From Flammeovirgaceae bacterium SG7u.111 (GTDB lineage Bacteria; Bacteroidota; Bacteroidia; Cytophagales; Flammeovirgaceae), in NCBI GenBank assembly GCA_034044135.1, contig CP139021.1:5285635-5349634 (forward strand): a DNA stretch of 64,000 nt, in the 5' to 3' direction. A program made the translations under genes and the position numbers. Shown here piece by piece: positions 37,201-45,241 of this stretch. Positions within the stretch are counted from its first letter, which is position 1. Every line of letters begins with the position of its first letter. A model generated the notes under the pieces. It was given only the letters and a program-made list of their open reading frames with translations, was not told the origin of the DNA and did no database searches.

Positions 37201-37665
37201 TGATAAAGGAGCACTATTTAATATGGTAGAACTCTCAACGTAAAAAATAGACTGAACAAAAAAAGCATTATTACCAGACGAGGATATATTTTTTACGCCA
37301 GGAGCCCTACTTTGTTCATAAAAACTCACCTTGTACTCTCCTTCAGTAGAAAAAGTATATGTAATAGTATATTTTAAAAACTCTGTTTGCGAATCTACTG
37401 GACTGAAACCTAAGGATTCAGGCACTACAATTTCAGCTAACACTTCTTGTGAACCATTCCATATCTCCATTTCACCAAACTGGGGCGGCACTCCATCCAC
37501 GTCTCTGTATATATAAACATTAAACTCATATGTAAGCCCACTTATATGTTTTCCTGTGAGATATCCTCCACGGATATGCGTGGCATTTGCTTGAAACGTT
37601 AATAATAACAGGAAAGAAAGCACAAATAGCTTGAGCTTTGGTTTGAGGGTAAAGTCCTTTTTCAT
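34294..37665 (-). CDS. Large T9SS-exported surface protein with SdrD-B-like and fibronectin III domains
   Basis: 1123 residues. Signal 1-28; an N-terminal domain opening THIRGGYLTG (29-390), seen in Bacteroidota gliding-associated proteins; a first Fn3-like region about 385-490; an SdrD-B/CNA-B-like module 497-560 (VKGIVFYDENENGIWDEYE); a segment CAYDPNDK...EYTVRFQNTGTDTAFNV (707-848, DUF7619-like); two clear Fn3 domains (853-942, 947-1036); and a T9SS type A sorting domain 1047-1123 (VFLYPNPASESLYVEV to FMRKMVKE). It is likely attached to or released from the outer membrane. Paralogue of the next gene. Confidence 0.9.
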   Translation of the reverse strand: MKKDFTLKPKLKLFVLSFLLLLTFQANATHIRGGYLTGKHISGLTYEFNVYIYRDVDGVPPQFGEMEIWNGSQEVLAEIVVPESLGFSPVDSQTEFLKYTITYTFSTEGEYKVSFYEQSRAPGVKNISSSGNNAFFVQSIFYVESSTILNSAPLSAITPRFYARNSTKEYLNPFIYDLDEDSISFRLTTPKQDINETGTGIEVSDYLFPNDSSFHNGDLTKVFKIDQNSGQITVDVSEPGEFHFAFYVDEWKDGKLVSSINFDMQFISIDDHHEIPTYSDPRVGFLENTCITNQSKMLGAIKISNADYYTYESNFTNNSAIKIFERTEVDIGGYHNVLDFEINTDSPEELIGTEFIVKVRAFRGNQFSKDSKQWSFRVFPGTAPAVPTALMGGEKKTLHLSWSPYQSKGSNKMSIWRLKGQEPNFDLSCSDFPNHEVDFEKIGEVDGTDTTFIDYNGGVPISPDTNYFYVLRAEFGEAFSPFSDITLAIESEDTLSSVKGIVFYDENENGIWDEYERALPKINVKLFPENEIAISDSSGNIEFEVPYGVYSIDLLKGNYWEATTPAHNFILNGEKDTVFHIGVKALVEKPFMASIYINSPRVRCGFEVQYNVTVQNNRDFLLENGKVGFVKDSLFTYETANPVPDEINGDTLLWNTALAPLGKEVFKIKLRAPSVEHMGDTLRNGLFYSHPLETVPATKSTKTELTCAYDPNDKLVTPVGVKEENYTLMSEYLEYTVRFQNTGTDTAFNVEIRDELDDNLDLSTFEVVSNSHAVRTHINKFGEAVFAFDDIHLPDSNVNEPASHGFVMYKAMPKAELPDFTKIENTAYIYFDFNPAIVTNTTLNTLVYNIPPDAPDSLEAVEVTKTSVNLSWLDRSDEETGFVVERGNDSFFASFKEFSLPANATSFTDTALNDNTTYYYRVRTENNGILSDFSNVVRVKTLEEVINAPTNLSIGFGDGYHPILTWEDNADNETNYLIERAANNLFNNMTTVSEPADTEGFTDWEIEVGSSYFYRIRAVNSLAVSAPSNVVNVLVTSLEDSKLEEKVFLYPNPASESLYVEVPQELGKEVNYSLKNSAGTVIEQKSVPAQPQIGIDLSRVPQGFYILELSIGDSYFMRKMVKE

Positions 37666-37769
37666 TGTTGCTGGTTTAGAGTCAATTAATGCTATATTCC
37701 CTAAAAGTAATGTATGTCTGATTAATTATAAATTATTTTTTTGTTAAAGCTTCTTTTTAAAAATTAAAC

Positions 37770-37793
37770 CCTCCACGCCTAATGGCGAGGAGG
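37770..37793 (-). terminator. Terminator hairpin between the two T9SS paralogues
   Basis: CCTCC-a-CGCC-TAAT-GGCG-a-GGAGG. On the minus strand it is followed by a T-rich run, ending the 40217-37824 transcript. Confidence 0.75.
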
Positions 37794-37823
37794 TTATATA
37801 TTAAAAGCCCCTTGTTAAAGAAC

Positions 37824-40217
37824 TCACTCTTTCACCAGCTTCCGCTTAAAATACGAATCGCCAATGCTCAGCTCCAAGATATAAAAACCTTGGGGAACTC
37901 TTGACAAATCGATGCCTATTTGCGGTTGGGATAGCAAGGTTTTCTGCTCAATCAACGAACCAGTCGCATTCCTGAGCGAGTAGCTCAGCTTATCTCCAAT
38001 ACCTTGGGAAAACTCCACATACAAGCTTTCCGAAGCGGGATTGGGGTAGAGTATAACACCTTTTTCCAATTGGCTATCGTCAAGCCCGACGTAGATTGGG
38101 TCACTATTGCAAACACCAACATGGAAGGGTACTTCCTTATCTAAAATAGGATTGGAGAAGAAAATAGCATTTCCTGAAGTCTCGCCTATAGTGGTTATTC
38201 CCTCCGTATTGAAAGTCATACTTATCCGCTTAGTCTGATATGCGGCCAAGTTCACCCCCTCCCAAATCAAACTATCTCCTTTTTGGATATCGGGAGCTAG
38301 TGTAGCATCTACAAAAACCAATCGCGGATCTTTGACAAAACCAACCATCCCACTTTCCAAGTTCTCAGTACCATTGTTATAGACAAAAAGGTCATAATCT
38401 ACTGAAGATTGGCAGGTTTCATTGAAAACAGAACCTGACAATAGAATAGAAATATCTTGGTAAGATGGCACTAAAGCCAAGTTGAAATCAACAGTTTCTT
38501 CCTTGTCTAAAACAACCCAATTATCTGAATTAAGCAACTTCCAATCAGGGGTTTGTTCGAGTCCTATTTGATAAAGCCCAAAAGGTACTTCAAATTCAAA
38601 CTCACCCTTCAAATCACTTGTAGAGTTTTGCCCCGTAGGCAGAAGAGTGACTTCAATACCCTTCAGTAAGCTTTCTCCATCATCTAAAGTATCATTCCTG
38701 TTTTCATCGTAAAAAACCGTACCTCTCAACGTAGCAAAATTGTTATCAGCACTTGTAGCAAGAGCTATATCAGAAAATGGGCTATATAGCTCTTCAGCTT
38801 CTGAATAAGTTGCCCGAAGGACATAAAAGTAAGGCTGTTCACCGAAAGGCATCCCTCCATTTTGATCTATAAATACCGTGTCTGTTCCAGCTACTACCCC
38901 TATTTTCTCAAATTCCATTTCTATTTGTTTACCCCGCTCCAAACAATTTGTACTAAAAATCGAGATATCGCCACTAAATCGCCAAACAGAAACTTCGCTA
39001 GCCGAAAAGCTTTGGTAAGAATCCCAAGAAAGAATAACAGAATCTTTTTGAGCCGTAAATTCAGCATCGGGAGTTGCTGACTGAGAGCCCGGACTTAAGT
39101 GGAAATTCCATTCTCTGGAAATAGTTTCATAGCCACGATTAGCCGTTATATTAATAGTGTAAATAGAATCGGTTACTTCTTCTGCGGGAAAGCCAGTAAA
39201 TACCAGCTCAAAAACATTGTGATAATCCTTAATATCAGCTTCTACTTTTTCTGTAAGATGGATATACGAGGAGTTTTCAAAATTGGTAGTTACTTCAAAA
39301 GTATCGGCGTTTTTTATTCTAAATGCCTCTACCCTACTTTCATTTATTCCAAAGCAAGTTTCTTCATTGAAAGAGATAAATGGTTTGGCAAACCTATTGC
39401 TATTCGAATCATTTGAACTTTCTATACTTACAAACTCAATATCTAAACATACCGAACTTATCTTCACACCATCCCGCCATTCATCAGCATATACTGCATA
39501 GTAATATTCACCAGTTTCTGGAACATCGATAGTCAATATACCCGAAACGGAATCTATTTCGAATACCTTACCCTGTTCTCCTTGTTGGAAAGTGTGATGA
39601 TTTGGGTAAAAATAACTGTTGACATCAATATCTTCCCCAGCATCATCTACACCTTGCTTGGGTACAACCAACCTAAATGACAGGCTATCTCCATCAACAT
39701 CATAGGGAAACAAATTGAGCTTGGTGCTAGTGAAAGCAAATAGTTCACCCATAGGCACTAAAGAGAACCTAGGGGAAAAATTTTCTTGGTACATAGGGCT
39801 TACCTTGAAAACAGATTGGATATAGAATGGAGTTTGCCCAGAGGCCAACATATTCCTCACTCCCAGATTTCTATTTTGCTCATAATAACTCACCTTATAT
39901 TCTCCTGCCGAAGGGAAGACATGCGCAACCGTATATTTCAACAGTTCGATTTTTCCATTTGCAGTAATCCCTAACGATTCTGGCTCAACCAAAGTAGGCG
40001 TGGCAGAAGAGTGCCCAAATTCAAAAAGCCCAGATTGGGCAGGAACCCCATCCATATCTCGATAAAGGTAAACCGTGAACGTGAAGCTAAGCTCGCCGGT
40101 TTGTTCTCCGGTCAAGTATCCTCCTCTAATATGGTTAGCATTTACTTCAGCAAGCGTAAACAAAACCATTAGTGCAACAAAAATTAGTGCATTTCTCCGA
40201 GTGCTTAGATTTTTCAT
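37824..40217 (-). CDS. T9SS-exported surface protein, paralogue of the 34294-37665 product
   Basis: 797 residues. The signal is followed by NHIRGGYLTGEQTGELSFTFTVY, parallel to the longer paralogue through the N-terminal 380 residues, the Fn3-like region and the SdrD-B-like module (LRGTVFYDENRNDTLDDGES). It lacks the DUF7619-like segment and the two C-terminal Fn3 domains. The sorting domain (about 720-797) begins VILYPNPASESLYVEF and ends FKRKLVKE. An 82-bp block of the sorting-domain coding sequence is identical in DNA to the paralogue (37849-37930 and 34319-34400). Confidence 0.9.
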   Translation of the reverse strand: MKNLSTRRNALIFVALMVLFTLAEVNANHIRGGYLTGEQTGELSFTFTVYLYRDMDGVPAQSGLFEFGHSSATPTLVEPESLGITANGKIELLKYTVAHVFPSAGEYKVSYYEQNRNLGVRNMLASGQTPFYIQSVFKVSPMYQENFSPRFSLVPMGELFAFTSTKLNLFPYDVDGDSLSFRLVVPKQGVDDAGEDIDVNSYFYPNHHTFQQGEQGKVFEIDSVSGILTIDVPETGEYYYAVYADEWRDGVKISSVCLDIEFVSIESSNDSNSNRFAKPFISFNEETCFGINESRVEAFRIKNADTFEVTTNFENSSYIHLTEKVEADIKDYHNVFELVFTGFPAEEVTDSIYTINITANRGYETISREWNFHLSPGSQSATPDAEFTAQKDSVILSWDSYQSFSASEVSVWRFSGDISIFSTNCLERGKQIEMEFEKIGVVAGTDTVFIDQNGGMPFGEQPYFYVLRATYSEAEELYSPFSDIALATSADNNFATLRGTVFYDENRNDTLDDGESLLKGIEVTLLPTGQNSTSDLKGEFEFEVPFGLYQIGLEQTPDWKLLNSDNWVVLDKEETVDFNLALVPSYQDISILLSGSVFNETCQSSVDYDLFVYNNGTENLESGMVGFVKDPRLVFVDATLAPDIQKGDSLIWEGVNLAAYQTKRISMTFNTEGITTIGETSGNAIFFSNPILDKEVPFHVGVCNSDPIYVGLDDSQLEKGVILYPNPASESLYVEFSQGIGDKLSYSLRNATGSLIEQKTLLSQPQIGIDLSRVPQGFYILELSIGDSYFKRKLVKE

Positions 40218-40393
40218 TATGTTTTTAGGATTTAATCAGTTTATAAAAATGACCTGCTAGTTGGGCTTTCAACTATAAAAACATTGCCCTTTATTTTGCC
40301 GATTACTGATTGCACAATCTTGGTGAGTAGTTAACCAAATAGAGGGAGGCTATATAAAAAAGGTTGCAACGCCCTGTTATAAAAACAAAGAAA

Positions 40394-40418
40394 CCTCCAC
40401 AAACAAAGGTCGCGGAGG
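40394..40418. repeat. Third CCTCC/GGAGG hairpin
   Basis: CCTCC (40394-40398) and GGAGG (40414-40418) lie in a context (AAACCTCCAC) shared with the hairpins at 34.2 and 37.8 kb. It lies between the T9SS paralogue start and the end of the M56 gene. Confidence 0.5.
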
Positions 40419-40470
40419 CTCATCTACTATAAATATAGTTAGTTGGGACAAAAAAACATTCCTGAATTAT

Positions 40471-41898
40471 CTAGTAAGGATATGGCTTAGTTATCATACT
40501 GATTTTTGCCCCTATGGCTTTTTCAAGCTCTTCCAGTTTGAAGCTAGCTATGTGCTTATCTCTTCCTGTAGGTCTAAACACTGCTCCTATTGACATGGTA
40601 ATGAACGTTTCACCTCCATTCATTTCATCTGCCCTGAAGCTAAATAAAACGGGGTCATCCATAGGGTAAGTTTCTTTCCTAGCTTGCGGAGTACTAGCAT
40701 CTACAATGGTGATATATTCTTTCCCATTTTCCTTTACTGTTCCCCAATATTCATTATAGTTTTCTTCTATTTCCTCTATAGACAATTCTTTACCTAATGG
40801 ATTTTCACTCGAAAAGTCGATGCTATATGCTTGGAGATTTCCTTCTTTTAAAGCTTTTGTTATGAGAGAAGGTAATTCCTTGTTTGCAGCATTATTCTTT
40901 TCTACTAAGTCATAATTCGCAAAGTTCGAATGGGGACGAGTATACCCAAAGAGTTCAAATTCTTTGAGTTGCATTTGATTGTTCAATTGATTGGAACAAG
41001 CTCCCACTATTGCCAAAAAGGCAAATACAGGGAGGGCAAACAACAGCTTACTCTTGGCTAAAAGGCGTGGTTTTGATTTGTGCATCATCATGATTCTCGA
41101 TTTTAAAATGTTTATACTGAAGAAATTATTTGCGAGAGGAAGAGCGTTGGATTGTAAAATTTCCTCCACTAGTAAATTTGCATAAGCTTCTTTACCGATT
41201 CCTGATTTCAGGACGTAGTCATCTGCTAGGTATTCATGCACTTTTCGCAATTCATTTTTGTACGCATAGCAGGCAGGGTGAAACCAGAAAGCAATACTGA
41301 CAAGTTCAGCAAAAATTATATCGAGCGAATGCCATTGCTTGACATGAGCTTTCTCATGCAATATGATTTGAGCTGCATCCTTAGTTGCCAATTCTTTCTT
41401 GTTCAAGAAAATGATATTGAAAAACGAAAAAGTAGGGTAGCTATCAGGCAAGTCAATTTGACAATAACCTTCTTTTCTTTCCAATTTGTGCCTACTTATC
41501 AACTTAAAAAGAGAGAAAAGTGACTTTGCAAATAAGAAAAGTGAGATAGCACAGCCAGTGAGGTAAATGTAAAAAACTAATTGTTGCCAAAAGAAAGTTG
41601 ACTCAACTTCTCCAAGTTCTTGAGACGCAGGATTGAGATTTGTTTTTGGTAAATTTTCTGTGATGAAAACAGTGATTTCATTACCCGAATCAATAGAAAA
41701 CTGGTTGTTATCAAACTCAATTAACCAGACTAGCGGCAAGGAAATGGAAAGGATTAGCGTGGAAATCAGATAAACTCTATTGACGACGAAGAATGATTCT
41801 TTTCTGAGAAAGAAAATATAGAACCCATATAAGATCAATAAGGAAATGCTGACTTGAATAATGTAGCTATATTCCCCGAGTAGTTTCAAGTAGTTCAT
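40471..41898 (-). CDS. M56 family metallopeptidase (BlaR1/MecR1-type sensor)
   Basis: 475 residues from the ATG at 41898. A longer frame to 41949 would overlap the regulator gene and adds no domain, and 41898 is 7 bases from its stop. Four membrane helices lie at about 12-30, 42-62, 105-128 and 290-310. The cytosolic zinc-protease loop has His181-Glu-Lys-Ala-His185 and Glu222 (HEYLADDYVL). After the last helix (LFALPVFAFLAIVGAC) comes an unrecognised C-terminal domain of about 165 residues in place of a penicillin-binding domain. It probably senses an envelope signal and cleaves the BlaI-like repressor. Confidence 0.88.
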   Translation of the reverse strand: MNYLKLLGEYSYIIQVSISLLILYGFYIFFLRKESFFVVNRVYLISTLILSISLPLVWLIEFDNNQFSIDSGNEITVFITENLPKTNLNPASQELGEVESTFFWQQLVFYIYLTGCAISLFLFAKSLFSLFKLISRHKLERKEGYCQIDLPDSYPTFSFFNIIFLNKKELATKDAAQIILHEKAHVKQWHSLDIIFAELVSIAFWFHPACYAYKNELRKVHEYLADDYVLKSGIGKEAYANLLVEEILQSNALPLANNFFSINILKSRIMMMHKSKPRLLAKSKLLFALPVFAFLAIVGACSNQLNNQMQLKEFELFGYTRPHSNFANYDLVEKNNAANKELPSLITKALKEGNLQAYSIDFSSENPLGKELSIEEIEENYNEYWGTVKENGKEYITIVDASTPQARKETYPMDDPVLFSFRADEMNGGETFITMSIGAVFRPTGRDKHIASFKLEELEKAIGAKISMITKPYPY

Positions 41899-41905
41899 AA
41901 CATGT

Positions 41906-42319
41906 CTATTCTTCTGATTTTTTCTCGTTGATAAGCTTAATGACTTCATCTAGGTCTTGGATATCAACCTTCTCCTTTTTGGCAAAAAAGGATACGAGTT
42001 TACCAACCGACCCACTGAAATATTTTTCTAACATAGAAAAAGCAGCAAATTCGCTGTATTCTTCTTTCGATACTTTTGGGAAGTACAAATGAGTATTTCC
42101 AAACACCTTATGGTCTACGAACCCTTTTCCTTCAAGCACCCTTATCACAGTCGAAACTGTGGTATAACTCGGCTTTTTATCCCCTTCAAACTTTTCGAGG
42201 ATATCTCTTACGAATGCTTCTTTCAACTCCCATAAAATCTGCATTACCTTTTCTTCTGCCTGTGTTAATTCTCTCAAACCTTTAAAATTTAGATATCTAC
42301 TATTTTTATAGTTAATCAA
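41906..42319 (-). CDS. BlaI/MecI/CopY family transcriptional repressor
   Basis: 137 residues. Winged-helix signature: LRELTQAEEKVMQILWELKEAFVRDILEKF and KPSYTTVSTVIRVLEGKGFVDHKVFGNTHLYFP. The C-terminal dimerisation helix (SFFAKKEKVDIQDLDEVIKLINEKK) is of usual length. It directly precedes the M56 gene, the standard BlaI-BlaR1 arrangement. No beta-lactamase or copper gene is adjacent, so its target is unclear. Confidence 0.93.
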   Translation of the reverse strand: MINYKNSRYLNFKGLRELTQAEEKVMQILWELKEAFVRDILEKFEGDKKPSYTTVSTVIRVLEGKGFVDHKVFGNTHLYFPKVSKEEYSEFAAFSMLEKYFSGSVGKLVSFFAKKEKVDIQDLDEVIKLINEKKSEE

Positions 42320-42413
42320 CTATTTCCATAGTAACTAAAACTATACCAATCGACTTAATACCCTAAATAAATTGAGGAAAATGTTTTATTGAGCACAAAA
42401 AACTCGAAGACCC

Positions 42414-42470
42414 GAGGTTTGTGGCTCACAAACCTCTTTTTGGAACAACAGGGCTGTGTATCACAGCCCT
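42414..42470. repeat. Two tandem perfect hairpins with three-base loops
   Basis: GAGGTTTGTG-GCT-CACAAACCTC (42414-42436, then TTTTT) and AGGGCTGTG-TAT-CACAGCCCT (42450-42470). Both flanking genes are on the minus strand, but the T-run is on the plus strand, so this is not a simple terminator for either. Confidence 0.6.
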
Positions 42471-42512
42471 AGGGGTAAATTGATTTCTCTTGGACAGGTA
42501 CTTAAAATATTC

Positions 42513-43094
42513 TCACCTAAAATGTTTGGGCTTCAAGTTTTTACTTGCACTTTCTGCTACTTCTAAAATCCGCTTTTGTCTTGTCTCTGCCCTTTTAGCA
42601 GAAATGACCCAGTACAACAACATTTTTTTAATGGACTTACTTAGACTTTCAAAGTATTCCATGACGCCTTTGTGATTTGCCAATTCTTCTTTTAAATCTT
42701 CTGGAATTACAAGTGCTTCAACTTCATCTAAAATTGTCCAAGAGCCATTCTGTTTAGCAATTTCTATACTGTCAAAGCCTGCTTTTGCCATTAGGTTATT
42801 TTGGATGAGTTTGGCAACTTTCTCTTTGTTTATTTTTGACCACATACTATTAGGCTTTCTTCTGCTGAAATATTGCATATACCTTTCTTCGTCAATGGTC
42901 TTTTTAGTGCTATCTATCCACCCAAAGCAGAGTGCTTCATCAACAGCTTCACTCCAACTAAGAGAAGCAACTTTTGTTGATGACTTAAAATAAACAAGCC
43001 AAACGGACTGCGCTGACTGATGATTTTTTTCTAACCATTTTCGCCAATCTGTTCGGCTTTTAGGGCAATATGTTTCTATTTCCTTTTTAGGCAT
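42513..43094 (-). CDS. YdeI/OmpD-associated family protein
   Basis: 193 residues, the usual family length. Family features: CPKSRTDWRKWLEKNH, SVWLVYFK, LSWSEAVDEALCFGWIDSTKK, RYMQYFSRRKPNSMWSKINKEKVAKL, and the C-terminal VISAKRAETRQKRILEVAESA helix. Function is not established; some members contribute to antimicrobial peptide resistance. Its ATG overlaps the hydrolase stop codon by 8 bases (ATGCCTAA), so translation is coupled. Confidence 0.88.
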   Translation of the reverse strand: MPKKEIETYCPKSRTDWRKWLEKNHQSAQSVWLVYFKSSTKVASLSWSEAVDEALCFGWIDSTKKTIDEERYMQYFSRRKPNSMWSKINKEKVAKLIQNNLMAKAGFDSIEIAKQNGSWTILDEVEALVIPEDLKEELANHKGVMEYFESLSKSIKKMLLYWVISAKRAETRQKRILEVAESASKNLKPKHFR

Positions 43095-44052
43095 TATGTC
43101 GTCCTAACCATTTTAAAATAGCTTGATTTGTTTCTTCTGGAAGTTCTTGCTGAATACAATGACCACAATCCAAACTAACCACTTCCACATTAGGAACAAA
43201 ATCTTTTAGGTTTTCAGATTTCGGAATCATATCTCGTTCACCATATACCATAAGGGTCGGTTGTTGAATGATAGGGTTTACGTCCGCCAATAAATGCCAG
43301 TTTCGATCAATGTTTCTGTACCAGTTTATACTTCCTGTGAATCCTGATGACTTGAAGGCGGAAATGAAAACAGACAGTTCGCTGTCGCTCATTAAGGACT
43401 CTCCAAGTGTTTTTTCTGCCCTTGCAAGATTAATCATCAACATTCCTGGCTCAGGTGGTGCGGGAGGTACGTTTTTTCGGAACAAATTACGAATGAACTG
43501 AGATGTGTTTTCATCCAATATACCGTCTGCTACTCCTGGCTTTTTATTGAAGTGCACAAAATAAAACTCTTCGCCAAATATTTCCTCCATGAACTCAATC
43601 CAAGGTTTTTCTCCACGTTCTTGATAAGGCAAAGCCAGATTGATTATTTTGTTTACCCGTTTAGGATGCAATTGAGCCAACCTCCATACCACATTTGCCC
43701 CCCAATCATGACCGATAAAAGTAGCGCTTTCGTATTTGTAGTGATCAAGAAGTGCCGCAAGATCTCCAGTCAAGCGCTCAATGTCATAGTCGATTACTTC
43801 AGTCGGGCAAGATGAGTTACCATAACCTCTCTGGTTAGGAATGATAACGTGATAGCCAGCTTTGACAAGAGCTGGTACCTGATAACGCCAAGAAAACGCA
43901 TGTTCAGGAAAACCATGACAGAGTACGATAGGTTTTCCCCGATTTTGTTGACCTGCTTCAAACACTTCTAGCTCTATACCATTGACAGAAATCATAGTAG
44001 GCTTTGGAAACTCGGTTGGGTCAAACCCAGTGTTAATTACGTTTTTCATCAT
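43087..44052 (-). CDS. Alpha/beta hydrolase, epoxide-hydrolase-like
   Basis: 321 residues from the ATG at 44052; an ATG 63 bases further up adds a non-conserved extension. Motifs: HGFPEHAFSWRYQVP (oxyanion region, 46-60), the nucleophile Asp116 in GHDWGANVVW, PTLMVYGERD for the acid and LDCGHCIQQE for the histidine. An aspartate nucleophile in GHDWG is typical of soluble epoxide hydrolases and haloalkane dehalogenases. Cytosolic. It sits between the WYL regulator and the YdeI-like gene in a three-gene operon. Confidence 0.88.
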   Translation of the reverse strand: MMKNVINTGFDPTEFPKPTMISVNGIELEVFEAGQQNRGKPIVLCHGFPEHAFSWRYQVPALVKAGYHVIIPNQRGYGNSSCPTEVIDYDIERLTGDLAALLDHYKYESATFIGHDWGANVVWRLAQLHPKRVNKIINLALPYQERGEKPWIEFMEEIFGEEFYFVHFNKKPGVADGILDENTSQFIRNLFRKNVPPAPPEPGMLMINLARAEKTLGESLMSDSELSVFISAFKSSGFTGSINWYRNIDRNWHLLADVNPIIQQPTLMVYGERDMIPKSENLKDFVPNVEVVSLDCGHCIQQELPEETNQAILKWLGRHNA

Positions 44053-44128
44053 TTTTATTGCTTCAAAATTAATATGATGCAAACGTAAATCTGCCTTGTG
44101 ACAACCCATTGTCAAGGGTCAAAAAGAA

Positions 44129-44818
44129 TTAATGATATTTGTCAAAATACTCTTGTAAAGTCATATTATGAGGCTCAAAATTTTCTGATAAAATTTCCAT
44201 CTTTTGAATTCTGTCTGGTCTAAAAAACCGAAACCCATTACGCAAACGACACCATGCAACTAAATACCAATTCTCGGAATTCAATATGGCAAATGGCTCT
44301 ATCAACCTAACTGATACAGCATTCTCTTTATCGATGTATTCTATTTTAACAAGATTGTAATTGGTCAATGCATTTTGCAGATCTGATAAATTGTTACTAC
44401 TCCTTTCTTGATGTAAGGCTTCGTTATATTGGGTTCTATTAGCCAATAAATTTGCTTTGTCTTTGATACTATATCTTAGAATTGATTTTATTTTATCTAT
44501 TGCTTCCGAATAATCCTTTACAAATGAGGCATCCTTACTTTTCAGCACTAACTGTTCAGCAAGAATTAAGGCGTTTGCTTGTTTTTCAGTAAACATCACA
44601 GGTGGAACTTTATATCCATCCATTAATGTATAGCCTTTCCCTTCTTCGGTCAAAATAGGGACACCTGCACTCTCCAATGCTTTAATATCTCGGTAAATTG
44701 TCCTTTTGCTAACTTGAAATTTTTGGGATAATTCAGAAGCAGTAACAATTCTTTTCGTCTGTACTTGAATTAAAATTGCTGTTAATCGAGATAACCTATT
44801 CACTTCGGAATATTCCAT
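44129..44818 (-). CDS. YafY-type HTH/WYL-domain transcriptional regulator
   Basis: 229 residues. N-terminal HTH about 8-60 (RLTAILIQVQTKRIVTASELSQKFQVSKRTIYRDIKALE), then GVPILTEEGKGYTLMDGYKVPPVMFTEKQANAL, and a WYL domain about 135-210 (VRLIEPFAILNSENWYLVAWCRLRNGFRFFRPDRIQKMEIL). The WYL module binds a small ligand. It is first in the minus-strand operon and probably controls it. A TTACAACA...TGTTGTAA palindrome starts 30 bp upstream of its start codon and could double as its promoter region. Confidence 0.92.
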   Translation of the reverse strand: MEYSEVNRLSRLTAILIQVQTKRIVTASELSQKFQVSKRTIYRDIKALESAGVPILTEEGKGYTLMDGYKVPPVMFTEKQANALILAEQLVLKSKDASFVKDYSEAIDKIKSILRYSIKDKANLLANRTQYNEALHQERSSNNLSDLQNALTNYNLVKIEYIDKENAVSVRLIEPFAILNSENWYLVAWCRLRNGFRFFRPDRIQKMEILSENFEPHNMTLQEYFDKYH

Positions 44819-44848
44819 TTTCTAATGTGCTTACTTTTTTTTCAAATG

Positions 44849-44912
44849 GCTTACAACATTCATATATCAGCATCCCCAAAACCTGAATGGATATCAACCA
44901 CTAGTGTTGTAA
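44849..44912. repeat. Two-box palindrome matching the 33.98-kb repeat
   Basis: The outer boxes are TTACAACA (44851-44858) and TGTTGTAA (44905-44912); the inner boxes are ATATC (44864-44868) and GATAT (44890-44894). Unpaired spacers and a loop make up the rest. The left 21 bases match 33986-34006 at 20 positions. In both places the motif lies just upstream of a minus-strand start codon. Confidence 0.6.
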
Positions 44913-45096
44913 TTTTCTTTAATGGGTCAAATTCTCTTCTCTTGCTTTAAACAGAAAAATACACGATTCAAATGTATGAAAAACTTTATTTGGAGAAATG
45001 AGGTTCCATAAATGAGCGTTTACAGCGAAATAGATAAAGTTTAAACATGCCCTGAAGTAGTCGAAACCTTTTCTAATCTCCAACATCTAACTGAAC

Positions 45097-45222
45097 TGAC
45101 AATGAAACTTAGGGTCAAAAATAGTTTCTCCAAAAAAAGAAGAAAGCTGGCGCGAGCGTCTCGCTCGTGCCGAAACCATAATTTCAAGCATCTGCTTGAA
45201 TTGACCCTAAGTTACCGTGTCA
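45097..45222. repeat. 126-bp composite palindrome with two internal hairpins
   Basis: The outer stem is TGACA-N4-AACTTAGGGTCAA (45097-45118) with TTGACCCTAAGTT-N4-TGTCA (45201-45222). Inside are GGCGCGAGCG-TCT-CGCTCGTGCC (45149-45171, one G-U pair) and TTCAAGCA-TC-TGCTTGAA (45183-45200). The fold is a three-way junction. It lies 19 bases past the symporter stop and, with the 44849 palindrome, accounts for the 44819-45241 gap. Confidence 0.7.
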
Positions 45223-45241
45223 ATTCATCTTGCCTCTAAAA

